A program made the position numbers and the translations under genes. Shown in pieces: positions 25,078 to 32,643 of a DNA stretch of 54,055 nucleotides. Below the pieces are notes generated by a model that was given only the letters and a program-made list of their open reading frames with translations, was not told where the DNA came from and made no database searches. The first letter of the stretch is position 1; the number at the start of each line of letters is the position of its first letter. Origin of the DNA: Candidatus Pelagibacterales bacterium (GTDB lineage: Bacteria; Pseudomonadota; Alphaproteobacteria; Pelagibacterales; Pelagibacteraceae); contig SHAO01000002.1 in assembly GCA_004213215.1 (NCBI GenBank), positions 1 to 54,055 on the forward strand. The letters are read 5' to 3'.

Positions 25078-25186
25078 AGCAAATAAACAATATATTGTGT
25101 TGATATCTTTAACATACACTAAAAAAAATGTTGATTTTCCTCATATTTCTGCGAAGAGTAAAAAAAAGCACAAAAAAGGGGCTAAA

Positions 25187-25462
25187 ATGAACAAAAAACA
25201 ACTAGTTGGAAAAATATCATCATCAATGAATCTTAGTAAAGCCGACGCAGAACGTACTTTTGACGGAATTACTGAGATTATTTTAAGCTGCTTAAAAAGT
25301 GATGAGCAAGTTAAAATCGCTGGTTTTGGTACTTATAAAGTAGCAAAAAGAAAAGCTAGAGTGGGCAGAAATCCAAGAACTGGAGAACAAATACAAATAG
25401 CTGCTTCACAAAAAGTTAAATTTTTACCAGCAAAAGCGCTTAAGGAAATGTTTAACAAATAA
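25187..25462 (+). CDS. HU-family DNA-binding protein
   Basis: 91 residues from the ATG at 25187, preceded by AAAAAAGGGG; the track's start at 25097 adds a non-homologous 30 residues. Sequence follows HU closely: MNKKQLVGKIS, KIAGFGTYKVAKRKARVGRNPRTGE, and VKFLPAKALKEMFNK. It is a small histone-like dimer that bends DNA and compacts the nucleoid. It stands as its own unit with a strong terminator. Confidence 0.96.
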   Translation: MNKKQLVGKISSSMNLSKADAERTFDGITEIILSCLKSDEQVKIAGFGTYKVAKRKARVGRNPRTGEQIQIAASQKVKFLPAKALKEMFNK

Positions 25463-25468
25463 TGATTT

Positions 25469-25506
25469 AAAACAGCCTTTATATCTATTTTAATAAAGGC
25501 TGTTTT
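25469..25506 (+). terminator. Rho-independent terminator of the HU gene
   Basis: AAAACAGCCTTTA pairs with TAAAGGCTGTTTT around an 11-base AT loop, followed by T residues. The stem is symmetric enough to serve the convergent minus-strand gene ending at 25518 as well. Confidence 0.9.
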
Positions 25507-25517
25507 TACTTTGAGTT

Positions 25518-26552
25518 TTAAAAATTTTTATTTTCTTCCCAAATTTTTTCCCAATCTATATTAGGAGAGAGTCCAAAAATTGAGTTTATATTAGTACAAT
25601 GCAGAGCCAAAGACGGTATTGGTGACAGGCAGTACTCCAGTTTATATATATCATGAAGAGGTTGTTCAAACGGGTCATGTTCAAATTGGCACATTAAAAC
25701 AAATCTTTCCCAATATTTTTCTAAAATAATTTTACTAGTTAAAAAAGTACATAAAGTTTCTTCAACTTTTCTCCAATGTTTGTTTGAACCAAGAAAGATA
25801 TTTGTATTTTCAATTTTGGAATATAAATAGGGGTAGTCCGTAGGACAAATAAATAATTCTCTATTCATTTGTGATGATATGCGTTCATAAGTAGAAACCA
25901 TTTCATAAATTGAATCTAGTTGGTGAAGATAGTCATCTTCAACAAAGTAAATTAAATCATTACATCTATCTTTTGCAACTAGCAGAGATTTATGTATGTT
26001 TGACATATTTGATATTTGATTCTTAGTTACTTCTTGTTTTTTAGAATTAATATTTTTAATATTATTTACAAATTCATTTACATTTAATGAGATAATTGAA
26101 TTTGGCAAATTAGACTTATCTAACTGCTTTTTTATTTGCTTTAAGTCATTACTTTCTGAATTATGGTCAATCACAATAATATCAAATTTAATTTTAGGTA
26201 AAAGTAACTTTGCTTTATTTAATGATTTAATAATAGAATTTAAGGATCTAAAAGTGTACTCAGATTTATTTTGATCAAATAATCTTTTTTTATTTTGAGT
26301 AAGCATATTAACACTAGTGCATGACCTAAAAATTACAGTTAAGGCGTTTACTTTACGTGATATTTTAGTCTCACCTAAAGGAAGAGTAATTGATTTTTTT
26401 CCTTGAATATTTAAATTTTCATTAAGCTTTTTTTCTTGTGTAGGTACATAAAAATTACTCTGGTCAATTATTTCATAGCCAAAAATTCTACAAATTTTTA
26501 TAAAAATCTTTTTGAGAAAATTTTTTTTTATTTTTGTATTTTGTTTTCTCAT
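25518..26552 (-). CDS. Glycosyltransferase-like protein (GT-A fold suspected)
   Basis: 344 residues. A basic N-terminus is followed, near residues 70-160, by a nucleotide-sugar-transferase-like segment (ALTVIFRSC, KFDIIVIDHNSES) and near residue 205 the acidic cluster YFVEDDYLHQLDSI, like a DxD metal site. The C-terminal part (SLALHCTNINSIFGLSP) has no motif I know. It may add sugars to a surface polymer. It follows the ABA4-like gene ten bases later on the same strand; no other envelope genes are near. Confidence 0.55.
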   Translation of the reverse strand: MRKQNTKIKKNFLKKIFIKICRIFGYEIIDQSNFYVPTQEKKLNENLNIQGKKSITLPLGETKISRKVNALTVIFRSCTSVNMLTQNKKRLFDQNKSEYTFRSLNSIIKSLNKAKLLLPKIKFDIIVIDHNSESNDLKQIKKQLDKSNLPNSIISLNVNEFVNNIKNINSKKQEVTKNQISNMSNIHKSLLVAKDRCNDLIYFVEDDYLHQLDSIYEMVSTYERISSQMNRELFICPTDYPYLYSKIENTNIFLGSNKHWRKVEETLCTFLTSKIILEKYWERFVLMCQFEHDPFEQPLHDIYKLEYCLSPIPSLALHCTNINSIFGLSPNIDWEKIWEENKNF

Positions 26553-26562
26553 ATTTTATTTC

Positions 26563-27036
26563 TTAATCATGAAAGCCAAGTTTTTTTGCATAAAATATTC
26601 TTATAATCCAATATAAAATCAAGCCTATAGGACCAGTTAAATAAACTAAGATTAACGGAACACAAACCATGGTGCGAGGCATATTATATTTAACCCCATC
26701 TCTTGAAATCCAGGATCCTAAAAAAATATTTAGAGCTAAAAAATGCAACCAAAAAATAAGAAGAAAGCTTTCTGTAGCAAAAATTGTATATAAATTATCT
26801 AGGCTTAGATATAATTTAAATACATCAAAAATTGACTCCCCTAGCAAAACGGTTTGATATAATATGTAAATATAGGCAGTTGATAAAATTAAAGGTAAAA
26901 TTATCGAGTTAACAAAAAATGTTGTAAATTTTGAATCTGGAATAATTATTAACATAAGCCAAAATGGTAAAATACCAAAATTCATCCACAAGTATATATT
27001 TTCAAAAGTTAAGTATTGTTGAAATTGAATTAGCAT
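26563..27036 (-). CDS. ABA4-like membrane protein (DUF4281)
   Basis: 157 residues with four hydrophobic helices. Landmarks of the ABA4-like family are visible: NFGILPFWLMLIIIP near the N-terminus and WLHFLALNIFLGSWISRDG, then VPLILVYLTGPIGLILYWIIR at the C-terminal end. Plant ABA4 is required for neoxanthin synthesis; bacterial members are uncharacterised. Since this genome makes carotenoids and retinal, a link to isoprenoid pigments is conceivable but unsupported by position, as the crt genes are 18 kb away. Confidence 0.75.
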   Translation of the reverse strand: MLIQFQQYLTFENIYLWMNFGILPFWLMLIIIPDSKFTTFFVNSIILPLILSTAYIYILYQTVLLGESIFDVFKLYLSLDNLYTIFATESFLLIFWLHFLALNIFLGSWISRDGVKYNMPRTMVCVPLILVYLTGPIGLILYWIIRIFYAKKLGFHD

Positions 27037-27071
27037 AAAGGTTTAGTTGTATAATATAGTATATAAAAATC

Positions 27072-27632
27072 ATGAATCCTATAAAAAATAAAAAAAATCT
27101 AGATGCAACAATTCAAGAAATTAGAAATTTTTCTTATTCGTATTTGGAGAAATATAGCCCTTCAAAGCAACAATTAAGAACTTATTTGTTCAAAAAACTT
27201 GTTAAAAAAAATCAAAATATATCCAACAAAAAGGAAATTTTTAATTTAATTGATGTAGTTATTTCTTCATTAATTGATCAAAAACTCCTAAACGATAAAT
27301 ACTATTCAGACGCAAAATCCAAAGCCCTTTTGCAAAGAGGATACTCATTAAATAAAATTAGATATAGTTTGATTAAAAAAGGTATAGATGAACAACATAT
27401 TAAAGCCAGTATTTCAAAAATAAAAGAAAATGAAACTGACCCTGATTTTTTTTCAGCAATTAAAATATGTAAAAAAAGAAGAATTGGCCCAAATAGAGAA
27501 GAGAGTAATAGGCCTTTATTTTATAAAAAAGATATTTCTATCCTTGCAAGATCAGGTTTTAGCTACGAGGTATCAAAAAGAGTTTTAGAAATACCAAAAG
27601 AAGAATACAAAAAATTTTGTAAGATGATTTAA
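27072..27632 (+). CDS. recX: RecX-family regulatory protein
   Basis: 186 residues, three-helix repeat protein of the RecX family: YLEKYSPSKQQLRTYLFKKL, LIDQKLLNDKYYSDAKSKALLQRGYSLNKIRYSLIKKGI, and ISILARSGFSYEVSKRVLE. RecX caps or dismantles RecA filaments. No recA is adjacent, as is common in alphaproteobacteria. Identity is good though the sequence is diverged and lysine-rich. Confidence 0.85.
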   Translation: MNPIKNKKNLDATIQEIRNFSYSYLEKYSPSKQQLRTYLFKKLVKKNQNISNKKEIFNLIDVVISSLIDQKLLNDKYYSDAKSKALLQRGYSLNKIRYSLIKKGIDEQHIKASISKIKENETDPDFFSAIKICKKRRIGPNREESNRPLFYKKDISILARSGFSYEVSKRVLEIPKEEYKKFCKMI

Positions 27633-27769
27633 ATTTTTTTTATTTTTTTTTTATTATTTTTAGATAAATAATAATTTAATTGTTTTTTAAGAGCTCTTTT
27701 CACATAAAGAAAAAATAAGATCCCAAATATAGAAACAGATATTACAATAATAAGTATTGTTTTTAACAT
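27629..27769 (-). CDS. Possible single-helix membrane microprotein (46 aa)
   Basis: Too short for the ORF track. One N-terminal membrane helix (TILIIVISVSIFGILFFLYV) followed by a lysine/asparagine tail. It fills the otherwise empty gap after recX and overlaps its stop by four bases. Poly-A/T composition means such an ORF could arise by chance; moderate to low confidence. Confidence 0.35.
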   Translation of the reverse strand: MLKTILIIVISVSIFGILFFLYVKRALKKQLNYYLSKNNKKKIKKI

Positions 27770-27806
27770 GTTTTATATTAATCAATTTTCTTTAATTTGT
27801 TGATTT

Positions 27807-28097
27807 CTATCTAGAAAGTCTTGATTTCGCTGAAATTACTATTTTGGAATTTTTTTGTAAGGGCATCAAGGAATGTTGGTAAAAATTATCCTCGTTAATT
27901 ATAGAAATTGCGTGTTCAGCAATAGTTTTTCCCGTACTTTTTTTAACTACATAATTAGCCCCGCTAGTCACACCAGATTGAATAATTGATGCTGTACTAA
28001 AACCTGATGTTGCTGGCCCTACAAAAGCTAAAGGAGCCATAAAACATCCCGATAGAGTTACACCTAACGCTGCAATTATAAACAATTTTTTAATCAT
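27807..28097 (-). CDS. Small lipoprotein, unknown
   Basis: 96 residues from the ATG at 28097, preceded by AAAAGAG; the track's 28166 start is too early. Signal with lipobox LSGC at residues about 14-17 (MIKKLFIIAALGVTLSGC), so it is a membrane-anchored lipoprotein. After the cysteine comes a glycine/serine-rich segment (FVGPATSGFSTASIIQSG) and a conserved-looking VVKKSTGKTIAEHAIS. Function unknown. Confidence 0.75.
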   Translation of the reverse strand: MIKKLFIIAALGVTLSGCFMAPLAFVGPATSGFSTASIIQSGVTSGANYVVKKSTGKTIAEHAISIINEDNFYQHSLMPLQKNSKIVISAKSRLSR

Positions 28098-28181
28098 CGA
28101 CTCTTTTCGATTAAATCTTATATTTTTTGCAAGCAAAAAAAAAGAAGCAAATTTACAATTTTTCACAACTTAAAGTTGTAA

Positions 28182-28967
28182 TTATTTTTCAATATCGAGT
28201 GCTCTTTTGGCAATTATTGATGAATTTTTAAAATTATTTTTTCCGTAGTAAAATTTTTCTTCTTCGTGTGTAGTCATGTATCCTCCAGCATGCTCTAAAA
28301 TAGCGTGTCCAGCAGCAATGTCCCATTCATATGCTCTAGCATTTGCGGCATAGATATCAGCTTCACCAGCTGCTATAGCACAAAATTTTAAAGAGCTAGA
28401 CATTTTAAGCATCTGTGAAACTTTATATTTTTTGTAAATATTTATAACTTCAATTGGAGTTTTTCCTGAGTTTTCTAATCCTATTATTTTACCAACATTG
28501 ATTTTTTTACAATTTAAATTTATTTTTTTCCCCTTATTAATTTCAAAAGACAAACCTTTACCATAAGAAAAAAACAATCTTTCTTTCGCGGGAGCAAAAA
28601 TGATGCCAAGAACTGGTTTTAAGTCAATTATTAATGCTGCATTTAAAGTATATTCATCTTTTTTTCTTATATAGTCCCTAGTTCCATCTATTGGGTCAAC
28701 TAACCAAAAGTTTTTTTCTTCATTTTTAATTTTTAAGTTTATCGTTTCTTCAGAAATAATAGATATATTTGGAGTAAGACGTTTAATCTGATTTCTTAAG
28801 AGTTCATCAACAGCTAAATCTCCATCTGTCACAGGCGATTTATCAGGCTTAATTGTAATTTTTACACCTCTCTTACTAATTTCTTTAGCAATTTTTCCAG
28901 CTTGCAAGAATGTATCTAGCAGGTCTTCAGTAATATTTTTTATGTTTAGGCTATTCAATTTTATCAA
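28182..28967 (-). CDS. cysQ: 3'(2'),5'-bisphosphate nucleotidase (CysQ, inositol monophosphatase family)
   Basis: 261 residues. Metal and phosphate site motifs: DKSPVTDGDLAVDELL, SEETI, DPIDGTRDYI and EWDIAAGHAILEHAGG. CysQ removes phosphate from PAP, a by-product of sulfate assimilation, or from related substrates. The start lies inside the end of the DUF3553 gene. The sulfur link fits a window rich in sulfur metabolism, though SAR11 uses reduced sulfur, so another substrate is possible. Confidence 0.9.
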   Translation of the reverse strand: MIKLNSLNIKNITEDLLDTFLQAGKIAKEISKRGVKITIKPDKSPVTDGDLAVDELLRNQIKRLTPNISIISEETINLKIKNEEKNFWLVDPIDGTRDYIRKKDEYTLNAALIIDLKPVLGIIFAPAKERLFFSYGKGLSFEINKGKKINLNCKKINVGKIIGLENSGKTPIEVINIYKKYKVSQMLKMSSSLKFCAIAAGEADIYAANARAYEWDIAAGHAILEHAGGYMTTHEEEKFYYGKNNFKNSSIIAKRALDIEK

Positions 28968-29127
28968 TTCTTTCTAAAAAAATTTCTTTACTGTTTATAA
29001 CCTTCTTTCCAACATTTTCAAAATTAACAGTTACCTTGTGTTTAATAATAGATTGGATTTGACCAGTTCCCCAATTTATATTTTTAGGATTAATTACATA
29101 ATCTCCTGGCTCATAATTTAAAAACAT
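28951..29127 (-). CDS. DUF3553 family protein (58 aa)
   Basis: Not in the ORF track. 58 residues: [19 protein letters not shown], then [14 protein letters not shown]. This matches the DUF3553 pattern (W-G-x-G-Q, VNFEhaGKk) known in alphaproteobacteria as a stand-alone beta-rich (SH3/Tudor-like) protein resembling the CarD/UvrD C-terminal fold. It overlaps the start of cysQ by 17 bases, so the two are co-translated. Role unknown; nucleic-acid or RNA polymerase binding is speculative. Confidence 0.8.
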   Translation of the reverse strand: MFLNYEPGDYVINPKNINWGTGQIQSIIKHKVTVNFENVGKKVINSKEIFLERIDKIE

Positions 29128-29173
29128 CTATGGAAAAATACCATTTTATGTAATAAAACAAATACATTATTTT

Positions 29174-30322
29174 ATGATAAATATAGCTAAAAAAGTTAAC
29201 TCTTTAGGTTTTTTAAAGAACCCAAAACAAACAAAAGTGGTTGTTGCCATGTCAGGAGGAGTAGATTCATCTACTGTAGCTGGCTTGATGAAAAAGGAGG
29301 GTTATAATGTGATTGGCATTACTCTCAAACTTTATGATGATGCAAAATCATCAAAAAAAAGCAAACAATGTTGCGCCGGGCAGGATATTTTGGACGCAAA
29401 GAGGGTATCTCAACAACTCAATATTAATCATAAAATTTTATATTACCAAAAAAAATTTAAAAAAGATGTTATCGATTCATTTGTTGACAGCTATCTTGGT
29501 GGAGAGACACCAATACCCTGTGTAAAATGTAATCAAACTGTTAAATTTAGAGATCTGTATGATTATGCACAGGAATTAAATGCGGATGCTTTAGTTACAG
29601 GTCATTATGTTAATAGAATTCAAAAAAATGGAAATGCAGAAATGTATAGAGCAGCTGATTTAACTAGAGATCAGAGTTATTTTCTTTTTGCAACCACTCA
29701 AGAACAGCTTAATTTTTTAAGATTTCCATTGGGGGCTATGCATAAAGGAGAAACACGCCAAGTAGCTTCCGAACTTAATTTAAATGTTGCAGACAAGCCA
29801 GATAGTCAGGATATATGTTTTGTGCCTAATGGAAATTATGCATCAGTAATTAACAAATATAGACCAGAATCTTTTAAAGAAGGCGATATCTTGGACATTC
29901 AAGGTAAAATAATTGGAAAACATGAAGGAATAATCAATTTTACAATTGGTCAAAGAAAAGGCATTAAAATATCAAATCAAGAACCATTGTATGTTGTAGA
30001 TATTATTGCAAAAGAAAATAAAGTTATTGTGGGAAGAAAAGAAGATTTATTTGTTAAAAAAATTTATTTAAAAGACATAAATCTTTTAAGTGATTTAGAA
30101 AATTATCAAAATGATTTATTTATAAAAGTAAGATCAACAGGAAAACTAATTAAAGCTAAAATATTAATGAACAAAACTGGTGGAGAAGTGGAATTATACG
30201 AAGATGAAACGGGAATATCTCCTGGGCAAGCCTGTGTATTTTATTCTAAAAATGAACTTGGGGATAAAGTTTTAGGGGGCGGATGGATAACCCGTACATT
30301 AAACAAATATTTATCCCCATAG
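29174..30322 (+). CDS. mnmA: tRNA-uridine 2-sulfurtransferase
   Basis: 382 residues. Thiolates U34 of Lys, Glu and Gln tRNAs. ATP-binding PP-loop [15 protein letters not shown], catalytic cysteine in [14 protein letters not shown] and the second cysteine in [20 protein letters not shown] and TIGQRKG are family signatures. Length is normal apart from about 20 extra residues at the N-terminus. Divergent from DUF3553/cysQ. Confidence 0.97.
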   Translation: MINIAKKVNSLGFLKNPKQTKVVVAMSGGVDSSTVAGLMKKEGYNVIGITLKLYDDAKSSKKSKQCCAGQDILDAKRVSQQLNINHKILYYQKKFKKDVIDSFVDSYLGGETPIPCVKCNQTVKFRDLYDYAQELNADALVTGHYVNRIQKNGNAEMYRAADLTRDQSYFLFATTQEQLNFLRFPLGAMHKGETRQVASELNLNVADKPDSQDICFVPNGNYASVINKYRPESFKEGDILDIQGKIIGKHEGIINFTIGQRKGIKISNQEPLYVVDIIAKENKVIVGRKEDLFVKKIYLKDINLLSDLENYQNDLFIKVRSTGKLIKAKILMNKTGGEVELYEDETGISPGQACVFYSKNELGDKVLGGGWITRTLNKYLSP

Positions 30323-30351
30323 TTATCAACCTCAAATTTTATAATAAAAAA

Positions 30352-30545
30352 CAACTAAATAGTGATTTAGTTTATTGTAAAGGAGTTTATATTAAAGGGT
30401 GACTTAAGGGGCAACCCTTAACTGGCCAGACAAAGAAAGACCGAGAGGTTCAAGCTTGTAGGGCAGAAAACTCCGCAAAGTAGCGCTTAACATAGCGGGG
30501 TGGCGGGTTCGGCGGTAGCGCATTACAACGACGAGCCAAAAATTG
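30352..30545 (+). ncRNA. Unidentified structured RNA
   Basis: The 260 bases between mnmA and the next gene hold no good ORF but a GC-richer, highly foldable sequence closed by a strong terminator. Stems on the plus strand: AACTAAA/TTTAGTT at the 5' end, GGAGTTT (about 30380) with AAACTCC, TTAAGGGG/CCCTTAA, ACC-GAGA-GGT with a GNRA loop, and CCGC/GCGG; GTAGCGC occurs twice. TATAAT at 30340-30345 gives a possible start near 30352. I compared it by memory with tmRNA, RNase P, SRP, 6S and common riboswitches and found no match; a diverged 6S or tmRNA piece is not excluded. Confidence 0.5.
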
Positions 30546-30584
30546 AAAGTTCTAGCACGAAAGTGTTAGAACTTTTGGTTTTTT
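30546..30584 (+). terminator. Strong rho-independent terminator after the structured RNA
   Basis: A 13-bp stem, AAAGTTCTAGCAC with GTGTTAGAACTTT (one G-U), capped by a GAAA tetraloop, followed by TTTTGGTTTTTT. On the other strand it also has a T-rich tail, so it can end the minus-strand membrane-protein gene whose stop is at 30583. Confidence 0.93.
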
Positions 30585-31290
30585 AGGCCTGTCTTTTTTT
30601 CCAAAATAGAAATGTTAGCAAGTAAAAGGAAACTACGCCAATAAAGTAATTCCACTCCAAGGCATGTTTAAAATGTGTGTGACCACTTGATGTTAATATA
30701 GGTAAAGAAGCTATAGCTACAATAGATAGCAAAGCAACTAATATCATTTTAAATATTAGAACCTTTTTATTAATGAAATCTAAAATTTTATTTTTTACTT
30801 TAAAGAGAAAAATTACTAACAACGCTTGGGCTATTATTTCAAATACAATGAATCCTAGTAAGATAAATCTTCTAAAAAATTTATATAAGTCATACTCAAA
30901 ATTAACTCCTAAAAAAATGGAATGAGCAATTAAAAATATAGCTGAACTTACACCAAAAAATAAAAATTTATAATTTGTTTCTTTTTGATTATTGATTGAC
31001 TGAGCCATATTGTTATTTGCAAACCAATATTTAATTAAAAGAAAAGCTGTTATTATCATTCCTGGTTTAAAAATAAGATAGGTGGGGTAATTTCTAGCTG
31101 TTCTACTTATTGATACACCACCATCAATGTATGGTATAGTAAAAGCACTTCTACCCAATTGATCTACTACAAAAATTGTATTTTCAAAAATTAGATAGTT
31201 TACTGAAATAAACAGACAAATATTTAGGATAATTACAGGTAAGAAAAAAATCCAAATACTTATTCTTCTTATACGGATAATCTCTTCCAC
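30583..31290 (-). CDS. Multi-pass membrane protein, Frag1/DRAM/Sfk1-like
   Basis: 235 residues with about six membrane helices. The start is GTG; an in-frame stop lies close upstream and no ATG precedes the first helix. The extracytoplasmic loop IPYIDGGVSISRTARNYP and the last-helix HALEWNYFIGV recall Frag1/DRAM/Sfk1 proteins (P-x-I-S/D-G loop, H-x3-E near the end), which in eukaryotes act in GPI-lipid remodelling and autophagy; bacterial roles are unknown. Family call is tentative. It may be co-transcribed with the basic microprotein 9 bases upstream. Confidence 0.6.
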   Translation of the reverse strand: MEEIIRIRRISIWIFFLPVIILNICLFISVNYLIFENTIFVVDQLGRSAFTIPYIDGGVSISRTARNYPTYLIFKPGMIITAFLLIKYWFANNNMAQSINNQKETNYKFLFFGVSSAIFLIAHSIFLGVNFEYDLYKFFRRFILLGFIVFEIIAQALLVIFLFKVKNKILDFINKKVLIFKMILVALLSIVAIASLPILTSSGHTHFKHALEWNYFIGVVSFYLLTFLFWKKRQA

Positions 31291-31298
31291 TAGATCTA

Positions 31299-31382
31299 CT
31301 ATTTTCGTTTATTTCTTTTACGAGCTCTTCTCTTTTTTGAACCCCTTTTTCTACGTCCCCTGTGTTTTTTTGGGTACCCCAT
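31299..31382 (-). CDS. Tiny highly basic protein (27 aa)
   Basis: Too short for the ORF track. 27 residues, about 17 of them Lys or Arg: it begins MGYPKKHRGRRKRGSKKRR. Arginine codons include CGT, CGA and AGG in an otherwise AT-rich genome, and the local G content is raised, which argues against chance. AAGGAT lies 14 bases before the ATG. Size and charge recall the smallest ribosomal proteins (bTHX, COX24/bS22-like), though no specific match is evident. A TATAAT-like box is at 31403-31408 on the minus strand. Confidence 0.5.
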   Translation of the reverse strand: MGYPKKHRGRRKRGSKKRRARKRNKRK

Positions 31383-31464
31383 AATTTTTTTTATCCTTAA
31401 TAATTATATTAATTGACCTTATTATGTGGATATAGCATTGTCTTATTTTGTTATCAAATGTTTT

Positions 31465-32643
31465 ATGAAAAAATCAATTAAAACTTTTTTAAAAACTGCA
31501 GCAAAGGATTATCTATCTAGATCGGTAAATCCTCCTGTGGTGCGGGCATCGACAATACTGTTTAAAACGATGCAAGAATTAAGAAAGCATCAAAAAGATA
31601 TAGCAAAAGGAAAAGATGTTGAGCATTGGGATTACGGAAGACAAGGTACTCAAACAACAGTTCAATTACAAAAGTTACTTAGAGGATTAGAAGAAGCTTA
31701 CCAAGTCTTTTTGACGCCTACTGGATTTAGTGCAGTTGCTTTAGCAATAATGAGTATATGTAGACCAGGTGACGAAATAGTAATTTCTGATGGTGTGTAC
31801 AGACCAACGCAAAAACTTACAGATGATTTACTTAAAGAATTTAATGTGAAGGCAGTTTGGTATAATCCAAATAAATTTGAAGATCTAAAAAATAAAATTA
31901 CTAAAAAAACGAAATTAATTTATGTTGAAAATCCTGGTAGCAATACTTTTGAAATGCAGGATCTTGGTAAAGTAGTTTCTTTAGCTAAAAGTAAAAATAT
32001 TTTAACAGCTATAGATAATACTTGGGCAACAGCATATTTTTTTAAGCCTTTAAAATTAGGCTTTGATATAGCAATTACTTCTGCGACTAAATATTATTCT
32101 GGACATAGTGATGTTATGGGTGGAACTGTTGCTGTAAATAAAAAAGCTTATAAAAAAGTTTGGTGGTACAATCATGTTTCTGGATATCGTCTATCTCCAG
32201 ATGATGCTTATTTGATTATAAGGGGCCTAAGAACTTTAGATGTAAGAATGGATAAACATCAAGCAAGCACAAAGAAAGTTATTAATTTTCTAAAAACGCA
32301 AAAAAAAGTGTCTAAAATATTATATCCTTACAAAACTTCTTCAAAAGAATTTAAGTTATGGAAAAAATATTATTCAGGAGCCTCTGGTTTGGTAAGTTTA
32401 ATTATTAAAAGTAATAATAAAAATTCAGTATACAAATTTGTAAATACATTGGAGTTATTTGGGATTGGTTATAGCTGGGGAGGTTTTGAAAGTCTTGCGG
32501 TTTATACTGATCCTGTAGAATTAGGAAATAGACGATATTTTAAATTAGAAAAAAATGAACATCTTGTTCGTCTGCATATTGGTCTTGAAGAACCAAAAGA
32601 TTTAATTAGCGATTTAAGAAGTTCATTAAAATTTGTTAAATGA
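31465..32643 (+). CDS. Cystathionine beta-lyase-like PLP enzyme (Cys/Met metabolism family)
   Basis: 392 residues from the ATG at 31465; the track's upstream 13 residues are probably untranslated. PLP lysine in SATKYYSGHSDVMGG, preceding AIDNTWATAYFF, and HWDYGRQGTQTT for the phosphate/tetramer contact. The sequence resembles MetC cystathionine beta-lyase (SWGGFESL and LVRLHIGLE near the end), which makes homocysteine from cystathionine; related lyases acting on other thioethers cannot be excluded. An MFS gene overlaps by four bases, suggesting a paired transporter. Confidence 0.88.
   Translation: MKKSIKTFLKTAAKDYLSRSVNPPVVRASTILFKTMQELRKHQKDIAKGKDVEHWDYGRQGTQTTVQLQKLLRGLEEAYQVFLTPTGFSAVALAIMSICRPGDEIVISDGVYRPTQKLTDDLLKEFNVKAVWYNPNKFEDLKNKITKKTKLIYVENPGSNTFEMQDLGKVVSLAKSKNILTAIDNTWATAYFFKPLKLGFDIAITSATKYYSGHSDVMGGTVAVNKKAYKKVWWYNHVSGYRLSPDDAYLIIRGLRTLDVRMDKHQASTKKVINFLKTQKKVSKILYPYKTSSKEFKLWKKYYSGASGLVSLIIKSNNKNSVYKFVNTLELFGIGYSWGGFESLAVYTDPVELGNRRYFKLEKNEHLVRLHIGLEEPKDLISDLRSSLKFVK

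Noticed and set aside
25097-25186. 30-residue extension of HU
   Set aside because: HU proteins start at MNKKQLV; the extension is not HU-like, and GGGG precedes the ATG at 25187.
30352-30545. tmRNA, RNase P RNA, SRP RNA or 6S RNA
   Set aside because: None of the conserved blocks I know (for example GAGGAAAGTCC of RNase P, a tag reading frame, the SRP GGTCCGGAAGGAAGCAGC-like core) is visible. Left as unidentified rather than forced into a family.
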